A stretch of 55,988 bases of DNA from Crocinitomicaceae bacterium (lineage in GTDB: Bacteria; Bacteroidota; Bacteroidia; Flavobacteriales_D; Crocinitomicaceae), in assembly GCA_020436025.1 (NCBI GenBank), contig JAGQYP010000021.1:1-55988 (forward strand), written 5' to 3'. Under the pieces are notes generated by a model. That model was given only the letters and a program-made list of their open reading frames with translations, was not told the origin of the DNA and searched no databases. Position 1 is the stretch's first letter. The number at the start of each line of letters is the position of its first letter. Position numbers and translations under genes: made by a program. Positions 36,233-44,492 of this stretch are shown piece by piece.

Positions 36233-36487
36233 CTATTTCTTGTTGGCGCAATCGATCAATTCTTTTGTCATTTCCTCTTTACGTGTTGCGTCGGCAACTT
36301 CGTATTCGGCTTTCCATTGCTTTTGGAGCTCAAAACATTCATCCGGAGCCTTGTCCTTTTCCATTTTAGAGCAATCACATGGGGTTAAAGCATTTTCTGC
36401 TTCTTCTTTCTTTTCATCTTTAGATTCAGAGGAGCAGGCGTTGAAAAGCAGAGCGGAAAATAAAACTAGAAATGATATGTGTTTCAT
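36233..36487 (-). CDS. Small CxC lipoprotein (short module), paralog 1
   Basis: 84 residues. SPII signal with LLFNAC lipobox, acidic linker, then one cysteine module: CDCSKMEKDKAPDEC, W-containing helix LQKQWKAEYEVADA, ending ELIDC. The pattern is C-x-C, about 10 residues, C, x4, W-K-x2-Y, about 15 residues, C. The same pattern occurs in the neighbouring genes at 36600 and 38587. Function unknown; predicted to be anchored in a membrane, facing the periplasm or surface. Confidence 0.85.
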   Translation of the reverse strand: MKHISFLVLFSALLFNACSSESKDEKKEEAENALTPCDCSKMEKDKAPDECFELQKQWKAEYEVADATRKEEMTKELIDCANKK

Positions 36488-36599
36488 GAATTGATATTTT
36501 TAGTGCTAAAATAAAGAAATTAGAAATTATGTGAGAATCTTTCTTTTTATTGATGGAAATGATTTTACCATAATTAATTTTCTATGGATCCAATTTTCT

Positions 36600-37517
36600 T
36601 CATTCCCCACAATTTTTAGCTTGTTCTTCAATCATTTTGACTTCTTCATCGCTCAGTCCTTCAATTAATTTTGCACATAATTGACGTGGTTTTTCGAAGG
36701 TTAACTGTATGTTTTTTCTACGATTGATTGTGAAGCCTTTTTCTTCTAGGATTGATTTTTCCAATTTCATGATTTCAATACATGAACAAATTTCTATTCG
36801 ACCTTCATGCTTTTCTAAAATTTGGTCAATTCCGTTTGCCGCATTTAGTTGATCGTGAAATACATGACTCGTATCCTTAAAGTACTTGTTTAGTTGTTCG
36901 CATTCTTGTGCTCTGTTCACCGTTTCAATCGTTCCAATCTTCAAACCTCTCATCACAAATAAGCATTTATTCTTCTCTGCTTTGTTGATCTTATCATACT
37001 GTTCAATTTTTTTAAGATCAGGATCTTCCTTTGTTTCCAGTTCTATTTTTCCACCATAATAATCCATGCAATCGCAAAAAAGATCATCAGGAACCTGACT
37101 TAGTTCATTGTCTTTTGCAGGAACATCTCTGGTGTTTTCGATTCCACAATCAAGTATTTCCTGTTTCATGTCTTTTTGCTTTTCCGGATCCGATTTTTGG
37201 TATTCTTTATCCCAATCTTTTTTAAGCTGCTTGCAGTTTTTATTCCATAGTTTTGGATCGATGGTCGCACACAAACAAATGGTTGGATTCGTTTCCATTT
37301 CGGCTAGTCTTTTACATTCTCTGTATTCCGCAACCATTTGACCTTTTAAGTCTGCACTGGCGGCTTCAAATTGTTGTTTCCAGTTTTGCTTGACTTCCTC
37401 ACATTCCTTGGTCATTTCATTTTGATTCATGTTGATGCATTCACAAAGATTAGAAGATTCTTTTTGAGCGACTAGGAATAAGGGGAATAAGATGATAAGA
37501 AGTATTGTTTTATGCAT
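36600..37517 (-). CDS. Secreted multi-module member of the CxC protein family, paralog 2
   Basis: 305 residues with a signal peptide (MHKTILLIILFPLFLVAQ) but no lipobox Cys, so probably soluble in the periplasm. It contains several copies of the cysteine module: CECINMNQNEMTKEC with NWKQQF (residues about 25-70), CLCATIDPKLWNKNC with DWDKEY (about 80-125), a diverged third unit starting CDCMDYY, and a long-type fourth unit starting CSCIEIMK and ending LSDEEVKMIEEQAKNC. It thus unites both module types found singly in its neighbours. Function unknown. Confidence 0.87.
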   Translation of the reverse strand: MHKTILLIILFPLFLVAQKESSNLCECINMNQNEMTKECEEVKQNWKQQFEAASADLKGQMVAEYRECKRLAEMETNPTICLCATIDPKLWNKNCKQLKKDWDKEYQKSDPEKQKDMKQEILDCGIENTRDVPAKDNELSQVPDDLFCDCMDYYGGKIELETKEDPDLKKIEQYDKINKAEKNKCLFVMRGLKIGTIETVNRAQECEQLNKYFKDTSHVFHDQLNAANGIDQILEKHEGRIEICSCIEIMKLEKSILEEKGFTINRRKNIQLTFEKPRQLCAKLIEGLSDEEVKMIEEQAKNCGE

Positions 37518-37549
37518 ATGAATTTGTTTGTAGCAAGCTAAAAATAATT

Positions 37550-37581
37550 AAAAAAAAAAGACGAACCTGCTGGATTCGTCT
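37550..37581 (-). terminator. Terminator after the lipoprotein gene at 37609
   Basis: Stem AGACGAA / TTCGTCT, 9-base loop, followed on the minus strand by a run of about nine T. Confidence 0.88.
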
Positions 37582-37608
37582 GAAGTAAATAAAATATCGT
37601 ACCAATTT

Positions 37609-37974
37609 CTACAAACAGTTTTGTGCTTCTTCGATCATTTTCTTTTTTTCTTCTTCGTTCAATCCTTCCTCTAGTTTTTCACATGCTCGGATTTCTGCCT
37701 GATACTTATCTTCGATTGCCTTAACTTGCTCATCGCTTCCATCTGATGCGTTAAATTCAGCTCTCATTTGTTTGATTGCGTCGAGGCAGTCACAGATTGT
37801 AAATTCACTGTTGGATGAAGATTCCATCTCTGCCGGAACATTTTCAGAATCATTCGAATTGGAGTCTTCCGTTTTAACGTCTTCTTTTTTGGTTTCCTTT
37901 TTGGAATCTGCCTCACCACCACAAGAAGCAAGAAAGAAAACAGTTAAAAGGCCTGACAGCAAAATCTTTTTCAT
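37609..37974 (-). CDS. Small CxC lipoprotein (long module), paralog 3
   Basis: 121 residues from the ATG at 37974; an in-frame upstream start at 38043 would place 23 unneeded residues before the signal. Lipobox LASC-GG. A long Ser/Asp/Glu linker is followed by one long-type module: CDCLDAIKQMRAEF, then EIRACEKLEEG, then KKKMIEEAQNC. The closest relatives in the window are the genes at 38097 and 39007. It has its own terminator. Confidence 0.87.
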   Translation of the reverse strand: MKKILLSGLLTVFFLASCGGEADSKKETKKEDVKTEDSNSNDSENVPAEMESSSNSEFTICDCLDAIKQMRAEFNASDGSDEQVKAIEDKYQAEIRACEKLEEGLNEEEKKKMIEEAQNCL

Positions 37975-38043
37975 AAGCTTTAGTTTTGATTGAAGATATA
38001 AAATTATTCTATTGGAAAACTCAAGATGGAATGAAAGGAACAA

Positions 38044-38075
38044 AAAAAAGGCGAACCTTACGATTCGCCTTTTTT
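38044..38075. terminator. Perfect bidirectional terminator after the gene at 38097
   Basis: AAAAAAGGCGAA / TTCGCCTTTTTT, a 12-bp perfect stem with 8-base loop and A/T tracts on both sides. Confidence 0.92.
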
Positions 38076-38096
38076 CAAAATTATTCTAGAATTAGC

Positions 38097-38351
38097 TTAC
38101 TTTCCACATTTTTCAGCTTCTTCCATCATTTTTTTCTTCTCTTCGTCAGATTTTCCTTCGTCAAGTTTCTTACAAGCTTCGATATCTCCCTTGTATTTCT
38201 CTTCGATTTCTTTCATTTTAGCTTCGTCTCCGTTAGCTTCTTTTAATTCTTCTCCCATTTTCTTGAAAGTATCCATACAATCACAAATATCTGGACCACA
38301 AGACGCTAACAAAAACGATGCAGCAACTGCTGACAAAATAACTTTTTTCAT
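38097..38351 (-). CDS. Small CxC lipoprotein (long module), paralog 4
   Basis: 84 residues. Lipobox LASC-GP right before the module: CGPDICDCMDTFKKMGEEL, then DIEACKKLDEGKSDEE, then MMEEAEKC. The mature protein is almost entirely one charged helical module with five cysteines, including the lipidated one. Leader and upstream sequence resemble those of the gene at 39007 (shared CCCTAAAC, TTATTTACCAAA and AAGAAATTATG blocks), so duplication included the promoter. Confidence 0.9.
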   Translation of the reverse strand: MKKVILSAVAASFLLASCGPDICDCMDTFKKMGEELKEANGDEAKMKEIEEKYKGDIEACKKLDEGKSDEEKKKMMEEAEKCGK

Positions 38352-38383
38352 AATTTCTTAATTTTTTTGGTAAATAACTGGGC

Positions 38384-38391
38384 CAAAAATA
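38384..38391 (-). promoter_or_regulatory. -7 box of the gene at 38097
   Basis: Minus-strand TATTTTTG (TAnnTTTG) 32 bases before the ATG; a TTG lies about 22 bp further upstream. Confidence 0.55.
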
Positions 38392-38535
38392 AAGGTTTTA
38401 ATCTATACTGAAACAATTTGTTTAGGGAACAGAGTGTTTTTTTTAGGGGTTACGAAAAAACTTGTGTGAAAAGGGGAATTCTTTCCGTGAAAACAGAATT
38501 GGAAAACTGGCTCGATTTAAAAAAGGTAAGTAAAC

Positions 38536-38565
38536 AAAAAAGGCGAGAAATTATCTCGCCTTTTT
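38536..38565. terminator. Bidirectional terminator after the gene at 38587
   Basis: AAAAAGGCGAGA / TCTCGCCTTTTT perfect stem with 5-base loop. Confidence 0.92.
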
Positions 38566-38586
38566 GTATGTTCTTCAGAGAATAGA

Positions 38587-38811
38587 CTATTTTTCCTCTT
38601 CTTTCTTCTCGTCTTTTTTACAAGCTTTGATCTCTTCTCTCATTTTTTTCTTCTCATCATCACTTGCGTCTTTGTATTTAGACTTCCAATCTTCTTCCAT
38701 TTTTTTACACTCTTCAGATGGCTCTTCCATGTTAACGCACTCACATACGTCTGGTCCACAAGATGCTAATAAAAACGATGCTGCTAAAGCAGAAAAAATT
38801 ACCTTTTTCAT
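38587..38811 (-). CDS. Small CxC lipoprotein (short module), paralog 5
   Basis: 74 residues. Lipobox LASC-GP, then CECVNMEEPSEECKKMEEDW, KSKYKDASDDEKKKMREEI, and a final Cys followed by a Lys/Glu tail. It is the short, tryptophan-containing module type, as at 36233 and in units 1 and 2 of the gene at 36600. The signal peptide is nearly identical to those at 38097 and 39007. Function unknown. Confidence 0.88.
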   Translation of the reverse strand: MKKVIFSALAASFLLASCGPDVCECVNMEEPSEECKKMEEDWKSKYKDASDDEKKKMREEIKACKKDEKKEEEK

Positions 38812-38953
38812 ATTTTCTAAGTTTAATAGTATTAATTCGCTCCTAATGTAAAGTTTTTAATTTTAAATATTCTCAATTCATTCGGGAATGAGAGATTATT
38901 TTTAGTCATTGGGTGGTTTTAGGTATTTGAAATTATGAAAAGAAAAAATGGGC

Positions 38954-38987
38954 AAAAAAAAAGCGAATCCAAAGATTCGCCTTTTTT
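38954..38987 (-). terminator. Terminator after the gene at 39007
   Basis: GCGAATC / GATTCGC with loop CAAA and flanking A and T tracts; same GGCGAA-type core as the terminators near 38044 and 38536. Confidence 0.88.
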
Positions 38988-39006
38988 ATAATATATTCGA
39001 AATGAA

Positions 39007-39261
39007 TTACTCAGCACATTTTTTTGCTTCCTCTTTCATTTTCTCTTTTTCCTCATCTGAAGCGTCTTCAACTAATTTCTTACACTTCTCTTTAAGATCT
39101 TTGTATTCTTCTTTGATCGCATCTCTTTTAGACTCATCGTCTCCAGCTTCTTTAAGCTTTTCTCTCATTTCTTTTCTTCCTTCAACACAGTCACAGATAT
39201 CTGGTCCACATGATGCTAGCAAGAATGAAGCTGCAACAGCCGATAACAATACTTTTTTCAT
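39007..39261 (-). CDS. Small CxC lipoprotein (long module), paralog 6
   Basis: 84 residues. Lipobox LASC-GP, then DICDCVEGRKEMREKLKEAG, LKEKCKKLVEDASDEEKE, KMKEEAKKC. Very close to the gene at 38097 in signal peptide, module spacing and 5' leader. Strongly charged and predicted helical. Function unknown. Confidence 0.9.
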   Translation of the reverse strand: MKKVLLSAVAASFLLASCGPDICDCVEGRKEMREKLKEAGDDESKRDAIKEEYKDLKEKCKKLVEDASDEEKEKMKEEAKKCAE

Positions 39262-39385
39262 AATTTCTTAGTTTTATTTGGTAAATAATCAGTGGTGAAT
39301 TTAAACATTATTCTAGACCAATTTGAATTAGTTTAGGGAAAGCCTGATTTTTTTGAGGGAATAAATTCACCGGAATTTTGGTCAG

Positions 39386-39420
39386 AAAAAAAGGGTTAAT
39401 CTATGCAGACCAACCCTTTC
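39386..39420 (-). terminator. Terminator after the gene at 39440
   Basis: AAAGGGTT / AACCCTTT stem with a 14-base loop; T tract on the minus strand. Confidence 0.82.
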
Positions 39421-39439
39421 TCTTGAAATATTGTAAATC

Positions 39440-39985
39440 CTATTTACCGATTTTCTTTTTGTACCACGATTTGTATTTTCCGTCTTTGATGATTCCTTTT
39501 CCTTGCTCAGGAGTTGGGAATTTAAAATAAGACTTACATGGTTTTTTATCCGTATCATATTTGTCGTAAGGAACAGTAGTATACAAAGGAGAGGCACTTT
39601 TTTCACCTGGATTATAAGTCCAAGTATAATTCATCGCAATCGTATACACATCAATTTCTTTTTTCTTCGAGGTCATCGCAGTTACATCCGGTCCTGCCTC
39701 TTGGTAAGGTAAATGTGCGATTACTACAACGTCAACAGTAACACTGAATGATTCTGGTTCCCAAGCGCAAGGCTTAATTTCAGTGCTAGTCACTTTCAAC
39801 AATCTAACTTTAGCTGCGTAAGATCCTTCGTGACTACAGCAATCACAATAATCAAAGATATAAGGGTTTTCTTCCAACTCTCTGACAACTGCTTCTGCTT
39901 GTTCTTTTGTCAAATTGTCCCATGAATCAGCAAAGGAAAAATTAGCGATGGTGAGGAATAATAGTGCGATAAATAGATTCTTCAT
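39440..39985 (-). CDS. Exported protein of unknown function with a CDCC motif
   Basis: 181 residues, signal peptide ending NFSFAD. An early YCDCCSHEGSYAAKV segment holds three cysteines, with two more downstream (KPCAWEP, KKPCKSYF). The C-terminus is Lys-rich. The CxC motif recalls the small lipoproteins just downstream on the strand, but the rest of the sequence does not match their module, so I do not place it in that family. Own terminator. Function unknown. Confidence 0.75.
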   Translation of the reverse strand: MKNLFIALLFLTIANFSFADSWDNLTKEQAEAVVRELEENPYIFDYCDCCSHEGSYAAKVRLLKVTSTEIKPCAWEPESFSVTVDVVVIAHLPYQEAGPDVTAMTSKKKEIDVYTIAMNYTWTYNPGEKSASPLYTTVPYDKYDTDKKPCKSYFKFPTPEQGKGIIKDGKYKSWYKKKIGK

Positions 39986-40069
39986 AAGTTAATTTTTAAT
40001 AGTTCTAGTTAATTGTAAAAGTCTTTCAAATATAACTTTAATTTCAATTTGAATCAATAAATAAAATAG

Positions 40070-41659
40070 CTACTCATTTATAAATAGAAGTTCCACATTC
40101 GGGTCAAACTCAAGTTTCTGTATTTTAAACCTTGTTTTGTAAGTCATGGAAGTTTGTTTTTCCTGAATATTTGAGAGTGTGAAAACTTCCGAATTTTCCT
40201 TTCCGATAATTTTTATGACCAGACTATATTGGAAGATTTTGTCTTGATTCTGCTCGATATCCACAGTAAAAGATTTTCCCGATATTTTGGTGTTGATTTT
40301 TAGTTTGGGGATATCTTCACAATACAACCATTGCTCTTTGAATGTTTGCAAGTCCTTACCTGAAACAGCTTCAGCAACTTTAAAAAAATCATCCGTATCG
40401 GCATTTGAAAATTGGTATTTGGAGTAATAGTCTTTCAATATATCCCAAAATACAACCGGACCAACTTCATTTCTAAGCATGTGTAAAATCCAGGCTCCTT
40501 TCTGATAAGAATTCGCATTTAAAAGTGACATGAGGTCATCTGTTGGGTTCACCACGGCAGAGTTATCTCTTCGAGAAAAATTGATGACTTTGTTTCTTTC
40601 CTGATTCATTCGCTTAAAAAATTCCTCTTCACCATATTTATCCAATATATAGAGATCTGTGAGGTAAGTAGCAAAACCTTCGCTTAACCACAGGTGTTGC
40701 CAATCTTTTTCACTTGCTGAGTTGCCAAACCATTGGTGTGCAATTTCGTGAGCTAATAAATCTTCGTGGTTTCTTCTGCCGGTAACAGAATTCTCAAAAT
40801 AAAAAATACAACCTGCATTTTCCATTCCCCCAAATATGGTTTTGGATTGCACATTGGCTAATTTTTCAAAAGGGTAGGGAGCAATTTTTTCTACAAACCA
40901 GTCCAAGACCTCCACTGCTTGCGCATAATCATGAAATCCTTTTTCTTCATTCTCGGGGAAAACCCAGCTCGTAACTGGAATGTTTCCGGAAAATCCAGCA
41001 GAGTCTACAGCAAAATCAGCTATTCCAACCACCATTACTTTTGTAGGGAGTTCAAATTGCGTTTTGTAATTCACTGTGCGAATAGAGTCTGTTTTTAGGC
41101 TGTCATAAATCAAACTTCCATTGGAAACCACTTTGTACTTCGAAGGAGTAGTAACAGTAACTTCCCAAAGTGCTTTATCTGAAGGATGATCATTACTGAT
41201 TAACCAGTGATGTCCTCTATTCGGCCAATTATCAGCAAATATGGTGGGGTGCAGAAATTTGTTTTTACTGATGATCAATCCATCTTTTGGCTGACCCGAA
41301 TAGGTCACTTCCAAAGTTGTTTCATAGTCTTTTTTGAATCGAATAGAGCGAATACGAACTTCATCCTCTTTGTGTTCGAAATTTAAGGTATCATCGTATT
41401 TTAAATCTACCACCTTTAAAATATGCATTCCTTTTCCATTCTTCCCTTCTTTGGAATGAAGGTCCAAATAGAGAGTTTCCAGATCAGATTTAAATAAAAT
41501 TTGAAGTTTTGCGACAACAGTAATTTCTGAATCTGTCGGATTGGCTTGTAAGTCTACGGTGTATTTCTTTACATCATACTCCTCTAATCTGTAATTGCTC
41601 TTTTGCGACAAAGCAATGAAGTGGAATAAAATGAAAAGTATGCTGATCAGTTGTTTCAT
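40070..41659 (-). CDS. M1-family metallopeptidase (aminopeptidase N-like)
   Basis: 529 residues from the ATG at 41659, which starts a signal peptide (MKQLISILFILFHFIALSQ); the longer frame adds 12 residues from the terminator region. Zinc site HEIAH at 304-308 with the third ligand E327 in LSEGFATYL, and the exopeptidase motif FGGMENAGCIFYF upstream. An N-terminal beta domain is present, and the protein is shorter than E. coli PepN, as is common for secreted Bacteroidetes M1 enzymes. Predicted to trim N-terminal residues from peptides outside the cytosol. Confidence 0.94.
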   Translation of the reverse strand: MKQLISILFILFHFIALSQKSNYRLEEYDVKKYTVDLQANPTDSEITVVAKLQILFKSDLETLYLDLHSKEGKNGKGMHILKVVDLKYDDTLNFEHKEDEVRIRSIRFKKDYETTLEVTYSGQPKDGLIISKNKFLHPTIFADNWPNRGHHWLISNDHPSDKALWEVTVTTPSKYKVVSNGSLIYDSLKTDSIRTVNYKTQFELPTKVMVVGIADFAVDSAGFSGNIPVTSWVFPENEEKGFHDYAQAVEVLDWFVEKIAPYPFEKLANVQSKTIFGGMENAGCIFYFENSVTGRRNHEDLLAHEIAHQWFGNSASEKDWQHLWLSEGFATYLTDLYILDKYGEEEFFKRMNQERNKVINFSRRDNSAVVNPTDDLMSLLNANSYQKGAWILHMLRNEVGPVVFWDILKDYYSKYQFSNADTDDFFKVAEAVSGKDLQTFKEQWLYCEDIPKLKINTKISGKSFTVDIEQNQDKIFQYSLVIKIIGKENSEVFTLSNIQEKQTSMTYKTRFKIQKLEFDPNVELLFINE

Positions 41660-41682
41660 GAATACAATAATAGGAAAACAAA

Positions 41683-41713
41683 AAAAGGCCGACAAAATGC
41701 CGACCTTTTTTAT
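41683..41713 (-). terminator. Probable terminator after rpsA
   Basis: AAAAAAGG ... CCTTTTTT flanking a 15-base centre with imperfect pairing; located 18 bases after the rpsA stop. Confidence 0.65.
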
Positions 41714-41730
41714 TTATAAATCTTAAAAGA

Positions 41731-43794
41731 TTATTTTCCTTTTTCAGACTTTTCCATTTGATCTTTCAACGCAGAAAGTGCATCGATATCACCAAGAGTT
41801 GATTTTTCAGCTGAATCGTTTACTGCTTGAACAGCTTTATCGTTTCCAACTTTCTTCTTTCCTTTAGCAGCAGGCTTAGCCTCATCTCCTTCTTCGAAAG
41901 TTCTTGTGTGTGATACAATGATTTTCTTAGAGTCTTTGTTGAATTCAATCACTTTGAAATCTGCTTGTTCGTCAACTTTCAAGTTAGATCCATCTTCTTT
42001 TCTTAAGTGTTTGTTTGGACAGAATCCTTCAACACCGTAAGGAAGAGCGATGATTCCAGCTCTATCTTTCATGTTAACAACAGTTCCTTTGTGTACTGAA
42101 CCTTCAGAGAACTCATTTTCGAATACATCCCATGGATTTTCTTCCAATTGTTTGTGTCCTAATGAAAGTCTTCTGTTATCTCTATCTAATTCAAGAACGA
42201 TAACTTCCATTTCGTCACCAACTTTACAGAATTCTGATGGGTGTTTGATTTTCTTAGACCAAGAAAGATCTGAAATGTGAATCAATCCGTCAACACCTTC
42301 TTCCAACTCAACAAATACACCGAAGTTAGTGAAGTTTCTCACTTTAGCAGTGTGCTTAGAGTCAACAGGGTATTTTTGCTCAATTCCTTCCCATGGATCT
42401 GGCATCAATTGTTTGATACCTAAAGACATTTTTCTTTCTTCTCTATCAAGAGTTAAAATTACTGCCTCAACTTCGTCACCAATGTTTAAGAAATCCTGAG
42501 CAGATCTTAGGTGCTGAGACCAAGACATTTCAGAAACGTGGATCAATCCTTCAATTCCAGGAGCGATTTCGATGAACGCACCATAGTCAGCAAGAACAAC
42601 CACTTTTCCTTTAACTTTATCTCCAACTTGAAGTTTTTCATCCAATGCATCCCAAGGATGAGCTTGAAGTTGTTTCAATCCAAGAGCAATTCTCTTTTTC
42701 GAATCATCGAAGTCAAGAATAACCACATTGATTTTTTGATCCAATTCAACGATTTCTTCAGGATGATTAACTCTTCCCCAAGAAAGGTCTGTAATGTGAA
42801 TCAATCCATCTACTCCACCAAGGTCGATGAAGACACCGTAAGAAGTGATGTTCTTAACAGTTCCTTCCAATACTTGACCTTTCTCAAGAGTTTGGATGAT
42901 TTGTTTTTTCTGCTCTTCCAATTCAGCTTCGATAAGCGCTTTGTGAGAAACAACCACGTTTCTGAATTCAAGGTTGATTTTAACTACTTTGAATTCCATG
43001 TTCTTCCCAACATACTGATCATAGTCTCTAATTGGTTTCACATCGATTTGAGAACCTGGTAAGAAGGCTTCGATTCCGAATACGTCAACGATTAATCCTC
43101 CTTTAGTTCTACATTTTACGTAACCAGTGATCACTTCACCGCTTTCAAGAACTTGATTTACTCTTTCCCAAGCTCTGTGAGTTCTTGCAGTTCTGTGAGA
43201 GATTACCAACTGACCTTGTTTGTCTTCCTGAGATTCAACATAAACCTCAACAGAATCACCAACTTTAAGATCAGGATTGTATCTGAATTCGTTGATAGGA
43301 ACAATTCCTTCAGACTTATATCCAACGTTGATTACAACTTCTTTTTTAGTCACAGCTACAACTGTTCCGTCTACTACTTCTTTTTCAGCAATTTGTGAAA
43401 GAGTTTGGTCGTAGATGTCAGACAACTCTGCTTTTTGAGCTTTAGTGTATCCGTCATTTTCCAATTCTTCCCATGAAAATTCAGCAGGAACAGCTACTTC
43501 TTCTTTTTTAGCAGCTTTCTTTGCAGGAGCTTTTTTCTCTTCAGCAACAGGTGCTTCTTCTTTTACTTCTACAACTTCTTCTACTTTTTCCGCAACTGGT
43601 TCAACCGGAGCTTCTTCTTTTTTAGCAGCTGGCTTCTTTGCAGCAGGCTTTTTAGCAGCAGTTTTCTTTTCTGCAGGAGCTTCTTCTTTTTTAGTTGTGG
43701 ATTTTTTAGCTGTGGTAGCTTTCTTTGCAGCTGGTTTCTTAGCTGCTGTTTTTTTCTCCTCAGATTTAGGAGCTTCTTCTTTCTTTTCAGCCAT
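41731..43794 (-). CDS. rpsA: 30S ribosomal protein S1 with Ala/Lys-rich N-terminal tail
   Basis: 687 residues, against about 560-600 for typical S1. Six S1 RNA-binding repeats occupy about residues 135 to 650, e.g. SYGVFIDLGGVDGLIHITDL, DYGAFIEIAPGIEGLIHVSE and NFGVFVELEEGVDGLIHISD. The extra length is an N-terminal tail of about 105 residues made of AAKKPAAKK, KKEEAP and EVKEEAP units, resembling histone H1 tails. S1 brings mRNA to the ribosome, which matters in Bacteroidetes, where Shine-Dalgarno pairing is little used. Divergently transcribed from ndk with a long leader. Confidence 0.96.
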   Translation of the reverse strand: MAEKKEEAPKSEEKKTAAKKPAAKKATTAKKSTTKKEEAPAEKKTAAKKPAAKKPAAKKEEAPVEPVAEKVEEVVEVKEEAPVAEEKKAPAKKAAKKEEVAVPAEFSWEELENDGYTKAQKAELSDIYDQTLSQIAEKEVVDGTVVAVTKKEVVINVGYKSEGIVPINEFRYNPDLKVGDSVEVYVESQEDKQGQLVISHRTARTHRAWERVNQVLESGEVITGYVKCRTKGGLIVDVFGIEAFLPGSQIDVKPIRDYDQYVGKNMEFKVVKINLEFRNVVVSHKALIEAELEEQKKQIIQTLEKGQVLEGTVKNITSYGVFIDLGGVDGLIHITDLSWGRVNHPEEIVELDQKINVVILDFDDSKKRIALGLKQLQAHPWDALDEKLQVGDKVKGKVVVLADYGAFIEIAPGIEGLIHVSEMSWSQHLRSAQDFLNIGDEVEAVILTLDREERKMSLGIKQLMPDPWEGIEQKYPVDSKHTAKVRNFTNFGVFVELEEGVDGLIHISDLSWSKKIKHPSEFCKVGDEMEVIVLELDRDNRRLSLGHKQLEENPWDVFENEFSEGSVHKGTVVNMKDRAGIIALPYGVEGFCPNKHLRKEDGSNLKVDEQADFKVIEFNKDSKKIIVSHTRTFEEGDEAKPAAKGKKKVGNDKAVQAVNDSAEKSTLGDIDALSALKDQMEKSEKGK

Positions 43795-43812
43795 TATGAC
43801 TTAAAATTTGTA

Positions 43813-43840
43813 TTCAAACGCGTGACGGCCCTTGTTTGAA
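43813..43840 (-). promoter_or_regulatory. Inverted repeat in the rpsA leader
   Basis: TTCAAAC / GTTTGAA perfect 7-bp arms around a 14-base GC-rich loop, 19-46 bases upstream of the rpsA start and inside the predicted transcript. A possible autoregulatory hairpin. Confidence 0.5.
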
Positions 43841-43888
43841 GTTGTTAATAATTGCACTTTAACCGCCTATGTGCTCTAAACGAGGGCG

Positions 43889-43896
43889 CAAAGATA
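43889..43896 (-). promoter_or_regulatory. -7 box of rpsA
   Basis: Minus-strand TATCTTTG; implies a leader of roughly 85-90 nt. Confidence 0.65.
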
Positions 43897-43927
43897 GGTT
43901 ATTTATTTAAAACACTAAAATTTTTCA

Positions 43928-43956
43928 TTGAATTCCTTTATATATGTATATCTTTG
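43928..43956 (+). promoter_or_regulatory. Promoter of ndk
   Basis: TTG at 43928-43930 and TATCTTTG at 43949-43956, 18 bp apart. The leader is about 25 nt. Confidence 0.72.
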
Positions 43957-43985
43957 CCGAAAATTTTAAAAAAATCGCATAAGAA

Positions 43986-44405
43986 ATGGCAACAAACAGA
44001 ACGTTTACAATGATTAAGCCTGATGCAGTTGAGAACGGGCACATGGGAAAAATTATCGATATGATTATCCAGGCTGGATTTGATATCAAAGCAATGAAAT
44101 ACACTAGACTTTCAGAGGATAAAGCAAAAGAATTTTATGCTGTTCATGCTGAGAGACCTTTCTACGGAGAATTGGTAGAGTATATGTCATCAGGACCAAT
44201 CGTTGCAGCTATTTTGGAAAAAGAAAATGCGGTTGAAGATTTTAGAAAATTGATCGGAGCTACAGATCCTGCAGAAGCTGCTGAAGGAACAATCAGAGCA
44301 AAATACGCAGAAAACAAAGGAAGAAACGCCGTTCACGGTTCAGATTCTGACGAAAACGCAGAAATCGAAGGGAAATTCCACTTCGCTGCGAACGAAATCT
44401 TCTAA
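43986..44405 (+). CDS. ndk: Nucleoside diphosphate kinase
   Basis: 139 residues, normal length. N-terminal [20 protein letters not shown], middle [15 protein letters not shown], and the active-site element [15 protein letters not shown] with phosphohistidine H117. It transfers phosphate between nucleoside di- and triphosphates in the cytosol. Its stop codon is followed at once by a 7-bp-period array and then by a terminator. Confidence 0.97.
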   Translation: MATNRTFTMIKPDAVENGHMGKIIDMIIQAGFDIKAMKYTRLSEDKAKEFYAVHAERPFYGELVEYMSSGPIVAAILEKENAVEDFRKLIGATDPAEAAEGTIRAKYAENKGRNAVHGSDSDENAEIEGKFHFAANEIF

Positions 44406-44466
44406 AATACGAAGTACGAATTACGAAGTGGGAATTTTGAATTTTGCACTTTGAATTTTGAATTAT
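44406..44466. repeat. Degenerate 7-bp-period array after ndk
   Basis: Units of the type AATACGA, AGTACGA, ATTACGA, AGTGGGA, ATTTTGA, ATTTTGC, ACTTTGA keep an exact 7-bp step from the base after the stop codon to the terminator. Confidence 0.82.
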
Positions 44467-44492
44467 AAAGGCGGTCTTTGATCGCCTTTTTT
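44467..44492 (+). terminator. Terminator of ndk
   Basis: AAAGGCGGTC, loop TTT, GATCGCCTTT with one G-U pair, then T tract. Confidence 0.9.

Noticed and set aside
39440..39985. Seventh member of the CxC family
   Set aside because: It has a CDCC motif but not the cysteine and helix spacing of the module.
42511..43062. 183-codon plus-strand frame inside rpsA
   Set aside because: Shadow of the S1 repeats; no homology pattern and no promoter.
43445..43804. Open frame on the plus strand opposite the start of rpsA (119 codons)
   Set aside because: It is the low-complexity antisense of the Ala/Lys tail of S1, with no independent coding sign.
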